A DNA stretch of 36,959 bases from Glomus cerebriforme (lineage: Eukaryota; Glomeromycota; Glomeromycetes; Glomerales; Glomeraceae). Both the position numbers and the translations under genes were made by a program. The notes under the pieces are model-generated. The model was not told where the DNA came from, ran no database searches, and worked only from the letters and a program-made list of their open reading frames with translations. The DNA lies in the NCBI GenBank assembly GCA_003550305.1, contig QKYT01000135.1, positions 164,622 through 201,580 of the forward strand, in the 5' to 3' direction. Below, piece after piece: positions 1 to 9,777 of the stretch (position 1 is its first letter; the number at the start of each line of letters is the position of its first letter).

Positions 1-1031
1 TATCAGGCTTAGAAGCTTTTTTTCTTAATCTAAAACTGTCTTACCAAAAGTAAGCTTTAATGGGGAGTTTTTCATTTCTGATTGTTTATTTTGATTTGTA
101 TGATAACAATAAAAACTATATGATTTTTTATTTTGAATAATATAGGCATTTTCATTGGTATGTTCATAGTCACATATTAGGTAGTGTAATGGAAATATGT
201 GTGTTAATGGAAATATGTCAGGCTTATTGTCAGATGGGTATAAGAGATTATATCCTTTGATGTTGTTATCTTTAAGTAATTTTTCAACCATTTCATATTC
301 AACCTGAATAGTTTCATTATATGTATTGACATGTCTTAATACTTCTGACTTTGAAACAACTAAGAGAGGACTTTTTATAACTTCTTGGCAGATGAATCAT
401 AAAGTCAAGAATAATTCCATCTTTTGGATAGATAGCTTTTTTCACATGAATGTATTCTCTGGTTTCTTTAATAAATTTAGTTATCTCAACTATTTGTAAG
501 AAAAATAATCATTTATTTGCAATATCTTACAACTCTTCTAGAAGTTTCTTATAGATAAACTCAGTAAATATCATGACCTGAGCAATATTTGGAAGTCTCA
601 TGCCAAAAGTTAAGACATGGAGTGATATTTTTTTTGCATCACTACTTTCAGCAATAATTAGTTTTTTTATTTTATTTTGGAGATATTTCTAGACAAGTAT
701 TTCTAAAGACATAATAAAGTAAATTTTTCATATGTTTGTTTAAAAGCTTGGGAGTGATAGCATTTAATATTTTTACTGGTAAATTAAAATCTATAATAGG
801 ATGAAGTAATTCATCATCATCAATGAATTCATGTAAGGAATGGCCTTTACGATCTGTGAGTATAGTTTCTATTTCATCCTCATTGTCTGTACCTAGAAAA
901 TTCCTTGGTCTAACACTATTATCACAAATTTTATATAAGCAAGCGCCTATATCTTTAGCTTTAAATCCTTGATAATATGGGACAGGAGTATTGAAGAAGT
1001 CTAAAAGCTCAGATTGGAGTATACTTTTATA
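1..1031 (-). pseudogene. Broken archaeo-eukaryotic primase / UL52-type primase-like gene, partial
   Basis: Minus-strand reading runs leftward from about 1020 and off the window edge, but only by changing frame several times and passing stops (for example near 670 and 525). Recognisable pieces are SSDAKKISLHVL (about 640-605), like the 'D..K.S.H' core of AEP/PrimPol domains; DGIILDF....LPRSYKK (about 420-370), like the '(D).G.Y....LRLP.S.K' segment; and a terminal block CDYEHTNENAYI....FYCYHTN (about 175-105), like the Cys/His zinc-binding tail of UL52-type primases. The last 88 codons (291-25) are open. Such primases occur in large DNA viruses and as multicopy genes in some fungi. Whether this copy came from a virus, a mobile element or a host paralogue cannot be told here. 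The family call rests on motif resemblance. The gene is non-functional as it stands. Confidence 0.5.
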
Positions 1032-1236
1032 TCACAAATATACAATCTGAAAGAATGTATATATTCTGAAAGAAAAAGTTTAAAATGAAAATTAATTCTG
1101 AAATATATACAATCGTTCCTACTATAGGCATCTCCTGTTTAGTTACACCCTTCTTATAAGTACATTTATGCTTGACCTAAGTTACTAATAATATTATTAA
1201 AAAAATCTCTTCTATAGTCACATCATATAGGTTTTT

Positions 1237-1278
1237 TATAATCACACTTTTTTTTTAATTCTGGAAAGTGTGATTATA
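1237..1278. repeat. Perfect 14-bp inverted repeat (hairpin)
   Basis: TATAATCACACTTT (1237-1250) and its exact reverse complement AAAGTGTGATTATA (1265-1278) flank a 14-base loop. It lies in non-coding DNA and could be the core of a small decayed inverted-repeat element. No function is evident. Confidence 0.6.
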
Positions 1279-1331
1279 TAGGAAGACAACTGTAAATTAA
1301 TACATAAATTAGCTATCCATAGTTATCTAAA

Positions 1332-1617
1332 ATGGCATTTTATCAATGTCCTTATATTCTTAGGAGTGGAGAACAAAGTTTGCAATCAGGGATGCTACCG
1401 GTAAGAAGAATGTCAAATTCATTGGAATTCTCCTTTTTACATACCATGTAATGAATGTAGTAAATTAACTTTTTTCAAATATAATACTTGTAATATTCAT
1501 ACTAGAAAATACTATAAAAAGGAATAATACTATTGCAAAAAGCTGGCTGACTTAGCTTCAATGCAGGTACTGGTAAGTAATGTAAAGGTAAGCAAAAATA
1601 ATACAATGTCACTATAA
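1332..1617 (+). pseudogene. Broken Cys/His-rich small orphan protein gene
   Basis: The reading starts at ATG 1332 (MAFYQCPYILRSGEQ). It loses frame near 1390-1420 and resumes as WNSPFYIPCNECSKL then KYNTCNIHTRKYY. It meets one stop (TAA near 1528), continues YYCKKLADLASMQ, and ends at TAA 1615-1617. The spacing of CPY, CNEC, C-NIH and YC suggests a metal-binding protein of about 90 residues. I take it to be a member of a multicopy orphan family, probably of Glomeromycotina; no named domain is recognised. One frameshift and one stop make this copy dead, but it is otherwise well preserved. An inverted-repeat element begins 5 bp after its stop. Confidence 0.5.
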
Positions 1618-1621
1618 AAAA

Positions 1622-1933
1622 AACTGGTGACAGAAGCTAGTGATGCAAATGACAGCTTTTTAAGACTTTAAAGCTAAAAGAAATCTTTTTTGATGAATGT
1701 CATTAATATCACTAATGTCACTAGAAAAATTTGAGTTTTTTATTTTTTTTTTATTTTTTTTTATACCATATATCAAATATATATCAAACATATCTATAGA
1801 AAAAATTTGATTTTTTTTCTAAAATTTACTACTCTTTAACTAGTGATACTAGTGATACTAATCAAGAAAGAAATAAAAAACCCTAATAATTCCAAGAAAG
1901 ATAACGAATGTATCACTAGTTCTGTCATCAGTT
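1622..1933. mobile_element. Inverted-repeat (MITE-like) element with ACTAGTGA motifs
   Basis: The left end AACTGGTGACAGAAGCTAGT (from 1622) and the reverse complement of 1907-1933 (AACTGATGACAGAACTAGTG) match over about 28 bp with few differences. Inside, the phrase ACTAGTGATACT recurs (about 1840-1860), and the centre is extremely T-rich. There is no coding potential. The boundaries are those of the inverted repeat. I could not identify a convincing target-site duplication, so the class is unassigned. Confidence 0.45.
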
Positions 1934-2089
1934 AGTATTCAAAACTAATAACACTAGTGACAACAAAAATCCATTCTAGAAAACTAAAAAACTAGGATGA
2001 ACTAAGCCTCCTGGTCACAAGATAGATTACATGAAAATGTATAGATGATAGTATAGACAGTCATGTGAAAATGTATAGATAACAATATA

Positions 2090-2215
2090 CTTACATTATA
2101 CTCATAACTAGATGACAATATACTTATAACATTATACTCATAATTAGATAACATTATACTCATAACTAGATAATATTATACTCTACTCATAACTAGATAA
2201 TATTATACTGTAATT
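2090..2215. repeat. Minisatellite, about 21-26-bp units
   Basis: Around five imperfect tandem copies of a unit like ACATTATACTCATAACTAGAT run up to the hAT target site. Just upstream (2028-2090) a related pair of longer units (CATG(T)GAAAATGTATAGAT...) is also repeated. No coding content. Confidence 0.6.
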
Positions 2216-2217
2216 GA

Positions 2218-2244
2218 ATAACAGTCTTATTATAAGACTGTTAT
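2218..2244. repeat. Perfect 13-bp palindrome at the hAT insertion site
   Basis: ATAACAGTCTTAT (2218-2230), one T, then ATAAGACTGTTAT (2232-2244) is an exact inverted repeat. Its last 8 bases, ACTGTTAT, are the left target-site duplication of the adjoining hAT element, so the transposon inserted at the edge of a pre-existing palindrome. Confidence 0.75.
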
Positions 2245-2470
2245 TAGAGTTGATAAAGTCCTTAAGTTTTAGACTCAAGACTTAGTCTTAGGACTGAGTT
2301 TGCAAATCTTTAAGTCTGATTTTTTGGATTAATAAGGATTTAGTTCTAAATAAGTCCTAATTAATAAAAAGTAACAGATAAAGCATATATATAATTTCAT
2401 TATGATATGTTTATCTATCAATCTATTATTCCAATTATCTTTATGACTCTATCTATCACTCTTTATAACA

Positions 2471-4899
2471 ATGAATAATTCTTTGACAATTTAAATAATG
2501 TGTTTATTCTAAATATTGATGATATAAATGATGATAATGATGAAAATTCACGTAAAACTTCCTCCTTGTGGACTTATATAGACTGTAAAAATCCAGCTCA
2601 TCCAGGAGTACCTGTATGCAAAAAATGTAATTTTACATTTTCTGCTAAGTTAATATTGAATACCATTTTTTGAATAAGCATAATATAATAATCCCAAAAG
2701 TTAGAATATAAACAACTTTAAAGTTTAAATGTACAGACCCATGGCCAGAAAAAAAAAACTAGAATAAGATCAAGCAGTTATTATCTGGATAATTGCTAAC
2801 CAACAACCCTTTAGTATTGTTAAAAATGAAAAATTTATTCAAATGATAAATATTTTTGATCCTTACTACAAAGTTTCTGATCGTCATCAAATTAAAGAAA
2901 TGATTATTAAAGAATTTGATAGCTGCCATAAAAATATTATTTATGATTTACAAAAAATACCTGGTAAAGTCTTCTTTATTACCGACATATGGACATCAAC
3001 TTTAAGTAGTAAAGCATATTTTGGTTTGACCATTCATTATATTGATAAAAACTGGATTTTTTGATATTTTTTGCTTGATATTATTCCTTTTAAGTCTCAT
3101 CATACAGGAATTAACATGAAAACTGAAATTACTAAAATCCTAAATGAACTTGATCTAGTAATTAAAACTATGACAATTACTGCAGATAATGAATCTGTGA
3201 TATTAGTATGTGGGCAAAAATTGGTAGAAAAGTTTGAAAAAGAAATGAATAATTTTTCTTTTAATCATTATCGCTACTCAGTACATATACTTAATCTTGT
3301 GATTAAACAAGGAATAGAAATAATTGATAAGAAAATATTAGATGTATGAAAATTAATAGTAAAACTTAAAAATTCAGTTTTGCTATGTGATAATTTACAT
3401 TATACATGTGGCCAAAATACTTATAGTTTCAGCAAAGTTTCAGTTTTAGAGTTTTGATCAGCTTCAGCTTGAAAGACCTCTTTCTGAAATTAGTTTTGGA
3501 CTTTCTTAATTTAGGCTGGCATTATAATTTTGGCTGATATTATAAATTTATGTTACATAAAATTTCAAGTCGACAATTTTTAGATTTAAAATATATTATA
3601 TAAAATTTATTTAATTGGTATAATATTATACAAATCTAATAATGCCAACCAGAATTAAGAGTTTTTTAACTTTTGGCCAGAGTTTTGGACTTTTGATCAG
3701 AATTACAAATTTTAGCCAAGTTTCAGTTTTAGGATTTAGACTTTTAGATTCAAACTTTATTGTTAGGAAGTTTCAGTTACATGAATAATTTACATGAATT
3801 ATGCATTATAGAGAAACTCAAATACCTTCAGCCTGAATTAGATATAGAAACAAGATGGAATTCTACCTATTATATGCTTTGTAAATTACAACGGATGGAA
3901 AAGACATTGAAAATGAAACATGAAAATGTGAATAAATTAATGCTAAATGCTGAAGTATGGAATAAAATAAAAGTATTTTTATATTTCTTTTTATTTTTTT
4001 AATGTTAAATTACTATAATTCGTCATAGTGTCTTCCTTAATTTTCTTTATTTAATTATTATTATTATTATTAAAATTCTGTACAAATAATTAAAATAAAT
4101 AATTAATAAATTAATCAAAACTTTTTAATTATTTGTAAATAAAAGGAAATAATAATTGTTTTGGAACCTATTGAAAAAGCAACAAAAAGTCTTTCAGGTT
4201 TGATGTATCCAACAATTGCTGATGTATGATTTTATTTTAATGAAATTCAAGATCATCTAAAATATTATATAGAAAGGGACGAATTCAATCAGTATATGTT
4301 AGCTTCATCAATTAATCAAAAAATTGAAGATTACTGGATAATCTTAAACAATACGACTACTATTTATTTCATCAATACTAGATCCTCATAGTAAAATTTC
4401 TCTTTTTGAACTAGGTGAACTAATAACAAAAGCAATTAATACCTTACGTAACCAATTTTCATTTTATAGTAGCTAGAAACTACAATCACAAACTTCTCTT
4501 TTTAAAGGAAATACTACATCATCACAAGAATATTTTTGTCAGTTAAAAAGATGCCGTTTAGGAGTAATTGAAGAAACAACACAAATTTCAGCATTACAGC
4601 CATCACCTAGTGCTGATTTTACAGAAATAAAATGATACCTAGCCTTGTCATATGATGAAAATATAGAGACACTTCTTTGGTGGCAGGCTTATTCTTCAGA
4701 ATTTCCAGTACTTTCACTAATGGTAAGAGACTATTTAGCAATACAATCAACAAGTGTTGCGTGTGAACAAGCTTTTTCTGTTATGCATAACACAATTACT
4801 AAAACTTACAATTGGTTACATTCAGATACAGCAAGGGCTTCATTATGTGCCAAGAGTTGGATTGATAATGGTATTGGTGAAAATATTGGAAAAAAGTAA
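2471..4899 (+). pseudogene. hAT-family transposase (BED finger to C-terminal dimerisation domain), decayed
   Basis: Order of recognisable parts: a BED-type zinc finger remnant (SSLWTYIDC...VPVCKKC, about 2555-2630); the catalytic-core start (FFITDIWTSTLSSKAYFGLT, about 2970-3030); ITADNESV and HILNLVIKQG (3175-3310); LDIETRWNSTYYML (about 3840-3880), a strong hAT hallmark; LEPIEKATKSLSG (about 4163-4200); and the C-terminal dimerisation region (WWQAYSSEFPVLSLMVRDYL and SVACEQAFSV, 4678-4795). Stops (for example TGA 3062 and 3347, and others near 4227 and 4397) and frameshifts prevent expression. An apparent intron with in-frame boundaries lies at 3973-4145 (K|gtattt...aaaag|E). A foreign insertion interrupts the ORF at 3390-3795. 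Confidence 0.85.
3390..3795. mobile_element. 395-bp insertion inside the hAT transposase, 11-bp TSD
   Basis: ATAATTTACAT occurs at 3390-3400 and again at 3785-3795. Deleting one copy plus the intervening DNA joins ...LLCDNLH directly to ELCIIEKLKYLQ in frame, as expected for a hAT transposase. The insert has no ORF and no clear terminal inverted repeat. It contains repeated phrases such as AAGTTTCAGTTTTAG and variants of TTGGCCA. An 11-bp duplication falls in the range of Mutator-like elements, but without TIRs the class remains open. Confidence 0.65.
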
Positions 4900-5206
4900 A
4901 ATTTCATTTGATTTTTTTTTAGCATAGTTTTTCATTTGTCTATATATGTGATCGACAAGTTGCTTTATTTTAAATCATATAAGGTTATTTTAAATAAACT
5001 AGTCAAACTTTGAAATATTTGAAATAATAAACTATAAAATTAATATAAAAAACTAAGTCTAAACTAAGTTCAAGACAGAATCTAGTAGGACTTAAGTCCT
5101 AGGACTTATTATGTATGAACTTAAGTCTTCAGATTCATCTGATAGGACTTATAAGTTTTAGGATTTAGATTGGACTAAGACAGACTTTACCAACCCTAAC
5201 TGTTAT

Positions 5207-6157
5207 CCAGTTAATTTAAAAAAATCTATTTTGTAAGAAAATATAATATAAACTACTTTAATATTATTCCTATATTTCTTAAATTATAGATTATCTCTTA
5301 ACTGATTATTTTCATCTAATAATCTATTTATAACTATTTTATCTTTTCTATTTTTAGTTTTTTTATCTCTTCTATATATTGCATCATTTTTCATGTGATA
5401 ATCATATGATTACTATACTACATAACTATCTAAATAAATAACTTATAAATTATTCTTCATGAATTACTAATACTACAATATTTATTATTTATATTTAATT
5501 TCATATTGCTGAATTATATTATTATATTTTACATATATATTAACAATTGCATAATATTTTATTATTTTACAAATCAGATAAATAATCTACATAGCTGAAG
5601 TAATGAAGTAATAATTATTTATTCTATTATACAAATTTCTGCTTATATTGAATAATTGTAAAAAAATCTAATTGTAAAAAAATCAAGCTAATAATTGTAT
5701 AATACTTTAAATTATTTTATTTTAATAATTATATATAATCTGAATTGTTAAATTGTTTATTGCTATTTCTTAAACAGTTAAAAATTTATAAAACTTATAT
5801 CTGAAAGTTTAAAACTCAAGTCTAAAACTAATACTGAAATCTGAAATTCTGGCCAAAACTTTATATAAGCTAAAATTAATTTTTAAATTTTAAGAAACAT
5901 AATATGCATTTATTTATTATTACTTATTACTAATTATGATTACATTAATGATATTATTATTATTATATAAGCTAATTACTAAAAAAAAACTAAAAATTAT
6001 AAAAAATTACTAAAGATTAAAAATTTGCTATATATAAAATTGCTAAAAAAAATTAAAATTTAAAATTTGCTATAAAATTATAAATTTTAATTTTTAAAAT
6101 TTAACTCTTATTATCATTATTATTTATTTCTTTAACTATTAATGCCTCAATATCATA
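5207..6157. other. AT-rich intergenic DNA, no gene seen
   Basis: This is about 950 bp of very AT-rich sequence with microsatellite-like AATT and ATT runs. A short phrase at about 5815-5880 (CTGAAATCTGAAATTCTGGCC) resembles wording in the 395-bp insertion at 3390-3795 and may be another relic of that repeat. I see no gene or RNA. Confidence 0.5.
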
Positions 6158-7076
6158 CAGAGGGTGATCAAAATTATCTGGCCACTTTTTAAGATGAAAT
6201 AACTTTATATTAATAATATAAATATAAATAAAAATTTAAGTTAAATATATTCATCATGACTTTGTCTATTAATTTATTTATAAATTTAATAATAAATTAT
6301 ATTTCAATTTGTGACAATAGCTGCTTTAATTCTATGAAACATGCTATTACTCAATTTTTAATAATATTCTGAAAATTATCTTTTTATGCATCTTTAATTT
6401 ACTTTTCATTACTTTCATCAAGAACAATTAACAAAGCATGCAAGCATAATATTATATAAGGTTTATAGTATAATATTTTACGAGATTATAGACTTCTTGC
6501 ATAAACTTAAATTTATGTAAATCTATGAGGTTTGTGAAGTTAAAATTTAAAAATCGTATATTAAGATTAACTCAGTATCCAGTGATTGGATTTTGATAAA
6601 ATTTATACTAACAGATTTGTCTTATTGCGAGGAATCAGCTGGTAGTAATTTCATTTTTTGTAGGTTGATATTCAATGCACAATTATAGTGTAATCATAAC
6701 ACTTTAAACTTTAAGACATTTTCATGTAATATCTTTTGATCCAGTGATCAAGAAATGTTGATATTTAACTCAATAGATTCGTCTTATTGAGACGATTCAA
6801 ATGGTGGTAAAATCATAACAATTTGATCGATATTGACTAAGATACAGTATTTTTAAATTTTGTTAAATTTTTTTAAAATTTCCATTATTCAAGTCATAAA
6901 ATTTGTATTATATGGTTTCATATTTCAAAGTATTCAAAAAAATATAAAGTATACATTAGAAGTTGTTTATCATGATTATAAATACAAAGTCACATGCTAT
7001 TTATATTACATCAACATGTGATAATCTACATAATTTTAGTAAAACAAACTGGCCGAATAATTTTGATCGCTATCTG
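6158..7076 (-). mobile_element. Tc1/mariner-type element, internally deleted, TA target-site duplication
   Basis: Termini CAGAGGGTGATCAAAATTAT (from 6158) and, reverse-complemented from 7076, CAGATAGCGATCAAAATTAT form TIRs of about 25 bp continuing into GGCCA. They are flanked by TA at 6156-6157 and 7077-7078, the canonical Tc1/mariner signature. The minus strand at about 6285-6420 retains the transposase C-terminus: IKDA*KD..QNIIKN followed, after a frameshift, by SMFHRIKAAIVTN, resembling the 'SMPRRIKAVI...' end of Tc1 transposases at its usual distance from the TIR. The DDE core is absent. Two imperfect direct repeats occupy about 6585-6660 and 6735-6810. Confidence 0.78.
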
Positions 7077-7078
7077 TA

Positions 7079-8006
7079 ATCTTCATATCTTGGATCCAAT
7101 ACAATAGTTTGTCTCCTTTGACTAATTATTACCTCATCCTTCTCAGATTTTTTTTATTTCATATAAAAAATATGTGAATCAATAACTATATCTAGAGTTT
7201 AAATTATACATTTTAGTTATATATTAACAATATATTCTACTGAAAGATGTCAATTGATTTCCAAATTCATCAAATTTATTATGAGTAAAAAATAGATATT
7301 TTTATGAAATGTTTAGTTTTAAATTTTGCACTTTTCATTATCTGAGTCATTTTGGCTCTCTTTTTTGTTTTTTAATTGATTTTTTTAATTGATTAGGTTT
7401 GTATTTATAATCTTTCCTGTATTTTTCAATTGTATAATAATAATCTATTTTTCACATCAATATTGTTTCTGGAAACTCAATTCAAATTCTACCTTTAGAG
7501 AATGACTATGAAATTGGTAAAATATTTTTGCATTTGGTGCATTTAAATATTTATAAATAATTAATTCTGAAGTATTCCTGTTAATCAATGATAGTTTGAA
7601 ATATCTAAATTTTGATAAATTGTTTGAATAAGAGTTACATTGTCATCACCTTTATCCAAATACTTCCAATTAAACTTGCTAAAATTTTAAAAGCAGGTAA
7701 AGATATACTTTCTAAATTAATCCAAATTATGTTGTACAAACTTTGCTACTCATATCTAAAACTTGATCTTATTTTTTAACCCAAAAATCGTATATATGTT
7801 GCACCTCTTGTGCGATTGAAGCACCTCAGATGAGTAATTCTGGCCAAAGATCTTAAGACATTTTAAAACTTGGCCAATAATTTAGAGATCATGTAACGTA
7901 CAGTATATAAGTTACCAAATCATCAATTAATTATTCATTAATTTTAACAACCAATCATCAATCATTCATTCATCAATCTATAATTCCCGGTATCAAATCT
8001 AATGTG
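7079..8006. other. AT-rich intergenic DNA between Tc1 relic and the ICT1-type gene
   Basis: I see no coding or RNA feature. A short patch at 7835-7900 carries two GGCCA motifs about 45 bp apart (TTCTGGCCAAAG and CTTGGCCAATAA) and may be another small repeat remnant. The part nearest 8006 must hold the 3' UTR of the minus-strand gene. Confidence 0.5.
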
Positions 8007-9010
8007 TTAATCAAAATCTCTGATACGACGAGAAGATTTCCTTTCTGATCTATATTGTTTGTCCATTTTTCTTCTATTGTCATCAACTTTCTTCCTACTC
8101 ATATAATTATAATAAAATTAAAAAATATATAAAAAAATATATCAATACATTTTTTATTTTTATTATACATACAATTGTTTAATTCTTTTCAAAGTTTCTT
8201 CGCTTGGGGCTTTTGGTATTTCAGCAGCTTTCAAAATAATTTCATGCAATTTATCAATACAATATTCAATATTTTTAACCTGAGAACGAGATTTATCTGA
8301 AGTTATCATTAATTCTCCCTTTTTATTAAATCGATTTGCCTCCTATTTTTAAATTCAGTAAGTTTATATTGTTTGATATATATATTATAGTTTATTAAAT
8401 TGAAATTTGCCTACTTGGATTATTAGTTTTTTCCTAGCGTATTCTGGTATCCATGTAGCTTCATTTAATTTAAATCTCATATCAACCTTTGTATTAACTT
8501 GGATTGATAAAATTATATTAAGTGATTTTATTAATTAAAAAATGAATATTAAAACCAAAACAAAATTATACCTTTATTCACATTTTGTCCGCCAGGTCCA
8601 CTACTCCGTGCAAAAGTAAATGTTATCAAATCTACAGTAAAATACTCTTTTTAGTATAAAAAAAGATCAAATGAATTGTATTAAAGACACTAATTTTTAC
8701 CTCTTGGAATTTTTTCTTTTGTAAATTCCTTTAACCATCTTTCAGCTTGTTCTATATCTTTTGGAGTATCTAAACTAGTTATCGATCTTTTAGATATAAA
8801 TGAAAATTCTTTAAGGATTCTGGGATTTATTAGACAAATTATTGAAGAAACGTTCGGGAAAATGTTTAAAGAAGAAGGGTTTTGTGTTATCGTTTGCGTT
8901 ATTGATGTTGATAAAGTTGGTAAATAATAATTTCTTTTATAAATATTTGCTAAATAAAGAGAAGAGCCTATTTTTTTTGAAAATATTTGATGCGTTAATT
9001 GTAGAAACAT
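8007..9010 (-). CDS. Mitochondrial class-I release-factor-like peptidyl-tRNA hydrolase (ICT1/Pth4 type)
   Basis: This family hydrolyses peptidyl-tRNA on stalled mitochondrial ribosomes; ICT1 (mL62) is also a ribosomal protein in several lineages. Five exons splice cleanly on the minus strand: 9010-8701, 8631-8572, 8497-8415, 8342-8173 and 8094-8007, giving 236 aa. The ATG at 9010 is chosen because it is the first in frame and gives an N-terminus rich in basic, hydroxylated and hydrophobic residues (MFLQLTHQIFSKKIGSS), consistent with a mitochondrial presequence. ARSSGPGGQNVNKVNTKVDM (residues about 111-130) contains the catalytic GGQ (117-119) and the diagnostic NVNKVNTK. ITSDKSRSQ and APSEETLKRIK follow, then a lysine/arginine-rich tail (KKVDDNRRKMDKQYRSERKS) that in this family enters the ribosomal mRNA channel. 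No codon-recognition domain is present, as expected. The gene is divergent from the FMC1-type gene 195 bp away. Confidence 0.9.
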
Positions 9011-9205
9011 TATCTTTTTTTAAAATTTTAACTGTAAAAATGATAATTGTCCGAAGCGTAAGGCTTCCAGTTCAATGTCTGTCCACGTGCACAAGCCAAT
9101 CAGATTGCATGAACTTCGTTCTATACGAATATGCATTGTCGACCTGGACGATCAAAAGATTATCTATAAGATCGAGGTCATTTGGCCTTTAAAAAAAATA
9201 AAAAA
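9011..9205. promoter_or_regulatory. Shared divergent promoter with CCAAT and CACGTG boxes
   Basis: Only 195 bp separate the start codons of two divergent mitochondrial genes. Near the centre are a CACGTG E-box (9084-9089) and a CCAAT box (9096-9100, in AAGCCAATCAG). In fungi, CCAAT boxes bind the HAP/CBC complex, which controls respiratory genes, and CACGTG binds bHLH factors. Co-regulation is inference; the short gap and the motifs are visible. Confidence 0.5.
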
Positions 9206-9777
9206 ATGAGCAATAAACAATTAATATTATCAACATATCGACAATTATTAAAAGAAGTTAACAAGCAGGTATTTGAAAAAAAAAATTATTGTTTTATAGA
9301 AATTTCTTAAAAAATTTTTTTTTGCGATTATAGTTCACATATCGGAATTATAATAAAATATGGAGAGAAGAAGTAATAAATACGTTTCAAAAAAATCGGG
9401 ATTTATCAAATAAAGAAGAAGTTGAACATTTGACAAAATACGCACAAGATTTATTATGTTTTTTGAGAAGTAACCGAAGGTACAATGTAAGTAAATACTT
9501 TTTGATTCATCATCATCCTATAATATCCTATAATAAAGTAAAAAAAAAAAAATGAATTTTTAAGGAACTCTTGAACTTGCACAATCCAATTCATGGATAC
9601 TCTGAAGAAAAACATATCGAATTAACAGCTAATCGGGTTGGTTTGAAATTACCAACAATTCCTCTCGCTAAAGTACTTGATGAAGAAACCTCCGAACAAG
9701 GTATTAACGAAAAAGATTTTTATACTGAAACTGATCAAGGTGGAATTTTTGATGATAAAGTTATCGCTAATAGCTGA
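9206..9777 (+). CDS. FMC1: FMC1-type mitochondrial ATP-synthase (F1) assembly factor
   Basis: Fmc1 is a small matrix protein that helps F1 ATP-synthase assembly (with Atp12 in yeast at high temperature); relatives are LYR-like helical proteins. Three exons: 9206-9268, 9334-9486 and 9565-9777, all in phase, giving 142 aa. ATG 9206 is the first in frame. The N-terminal LSTYRQLLKEVNKQ matches the LYR-like first helix. The middle FTYRNYNKIWREEV...LLCFLRSNRRYNELL and the end HGYSEEKHIELTANRVGLKLP match the FMC1/C7orf55 signature (Y-x-CLLRS...GERS...E.A..VGLKLP). A roughly 45-residue acidic tail after LKLP is longer than the core. All introns are short GT-AG. It is divergently paired with the ICT1-type gene, so two mitochondrial functions sit side by side. 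Confidence 0.83.

Larger units (their letters stand above)
2245..5198 (+). mobile_element. Complete but inactive hAT transposon, TIRs plus 8-bp TSD
   Basis: The left end TAGAGTTGATAAAGTC and the reverse complement of the right end TAGGGTTGGTAAAGTC form hAT-type terminal inverted repeats. ACTGTTAT is present exactly on both sides (2237-2244 and 5199-5206), the 8-bp duplication typical of hAT. Both subterminal regions (2255-2365, 5050-5190) are crowded with AAGTCCTA/TAGGACTT motifs, likely old transposase-binding repeats. The element is 2954 bp, including a later 395-bp insertion. It carries one transposase pseudogene on the plus strand. Confidence 0.88.

Noticed and set aside
8842..9192. 116-codon plus-strand open frame
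   Set aside because: It is antisense to the first exon of the ICT1-type gene and runs into the shared promoter; no protein-like features.
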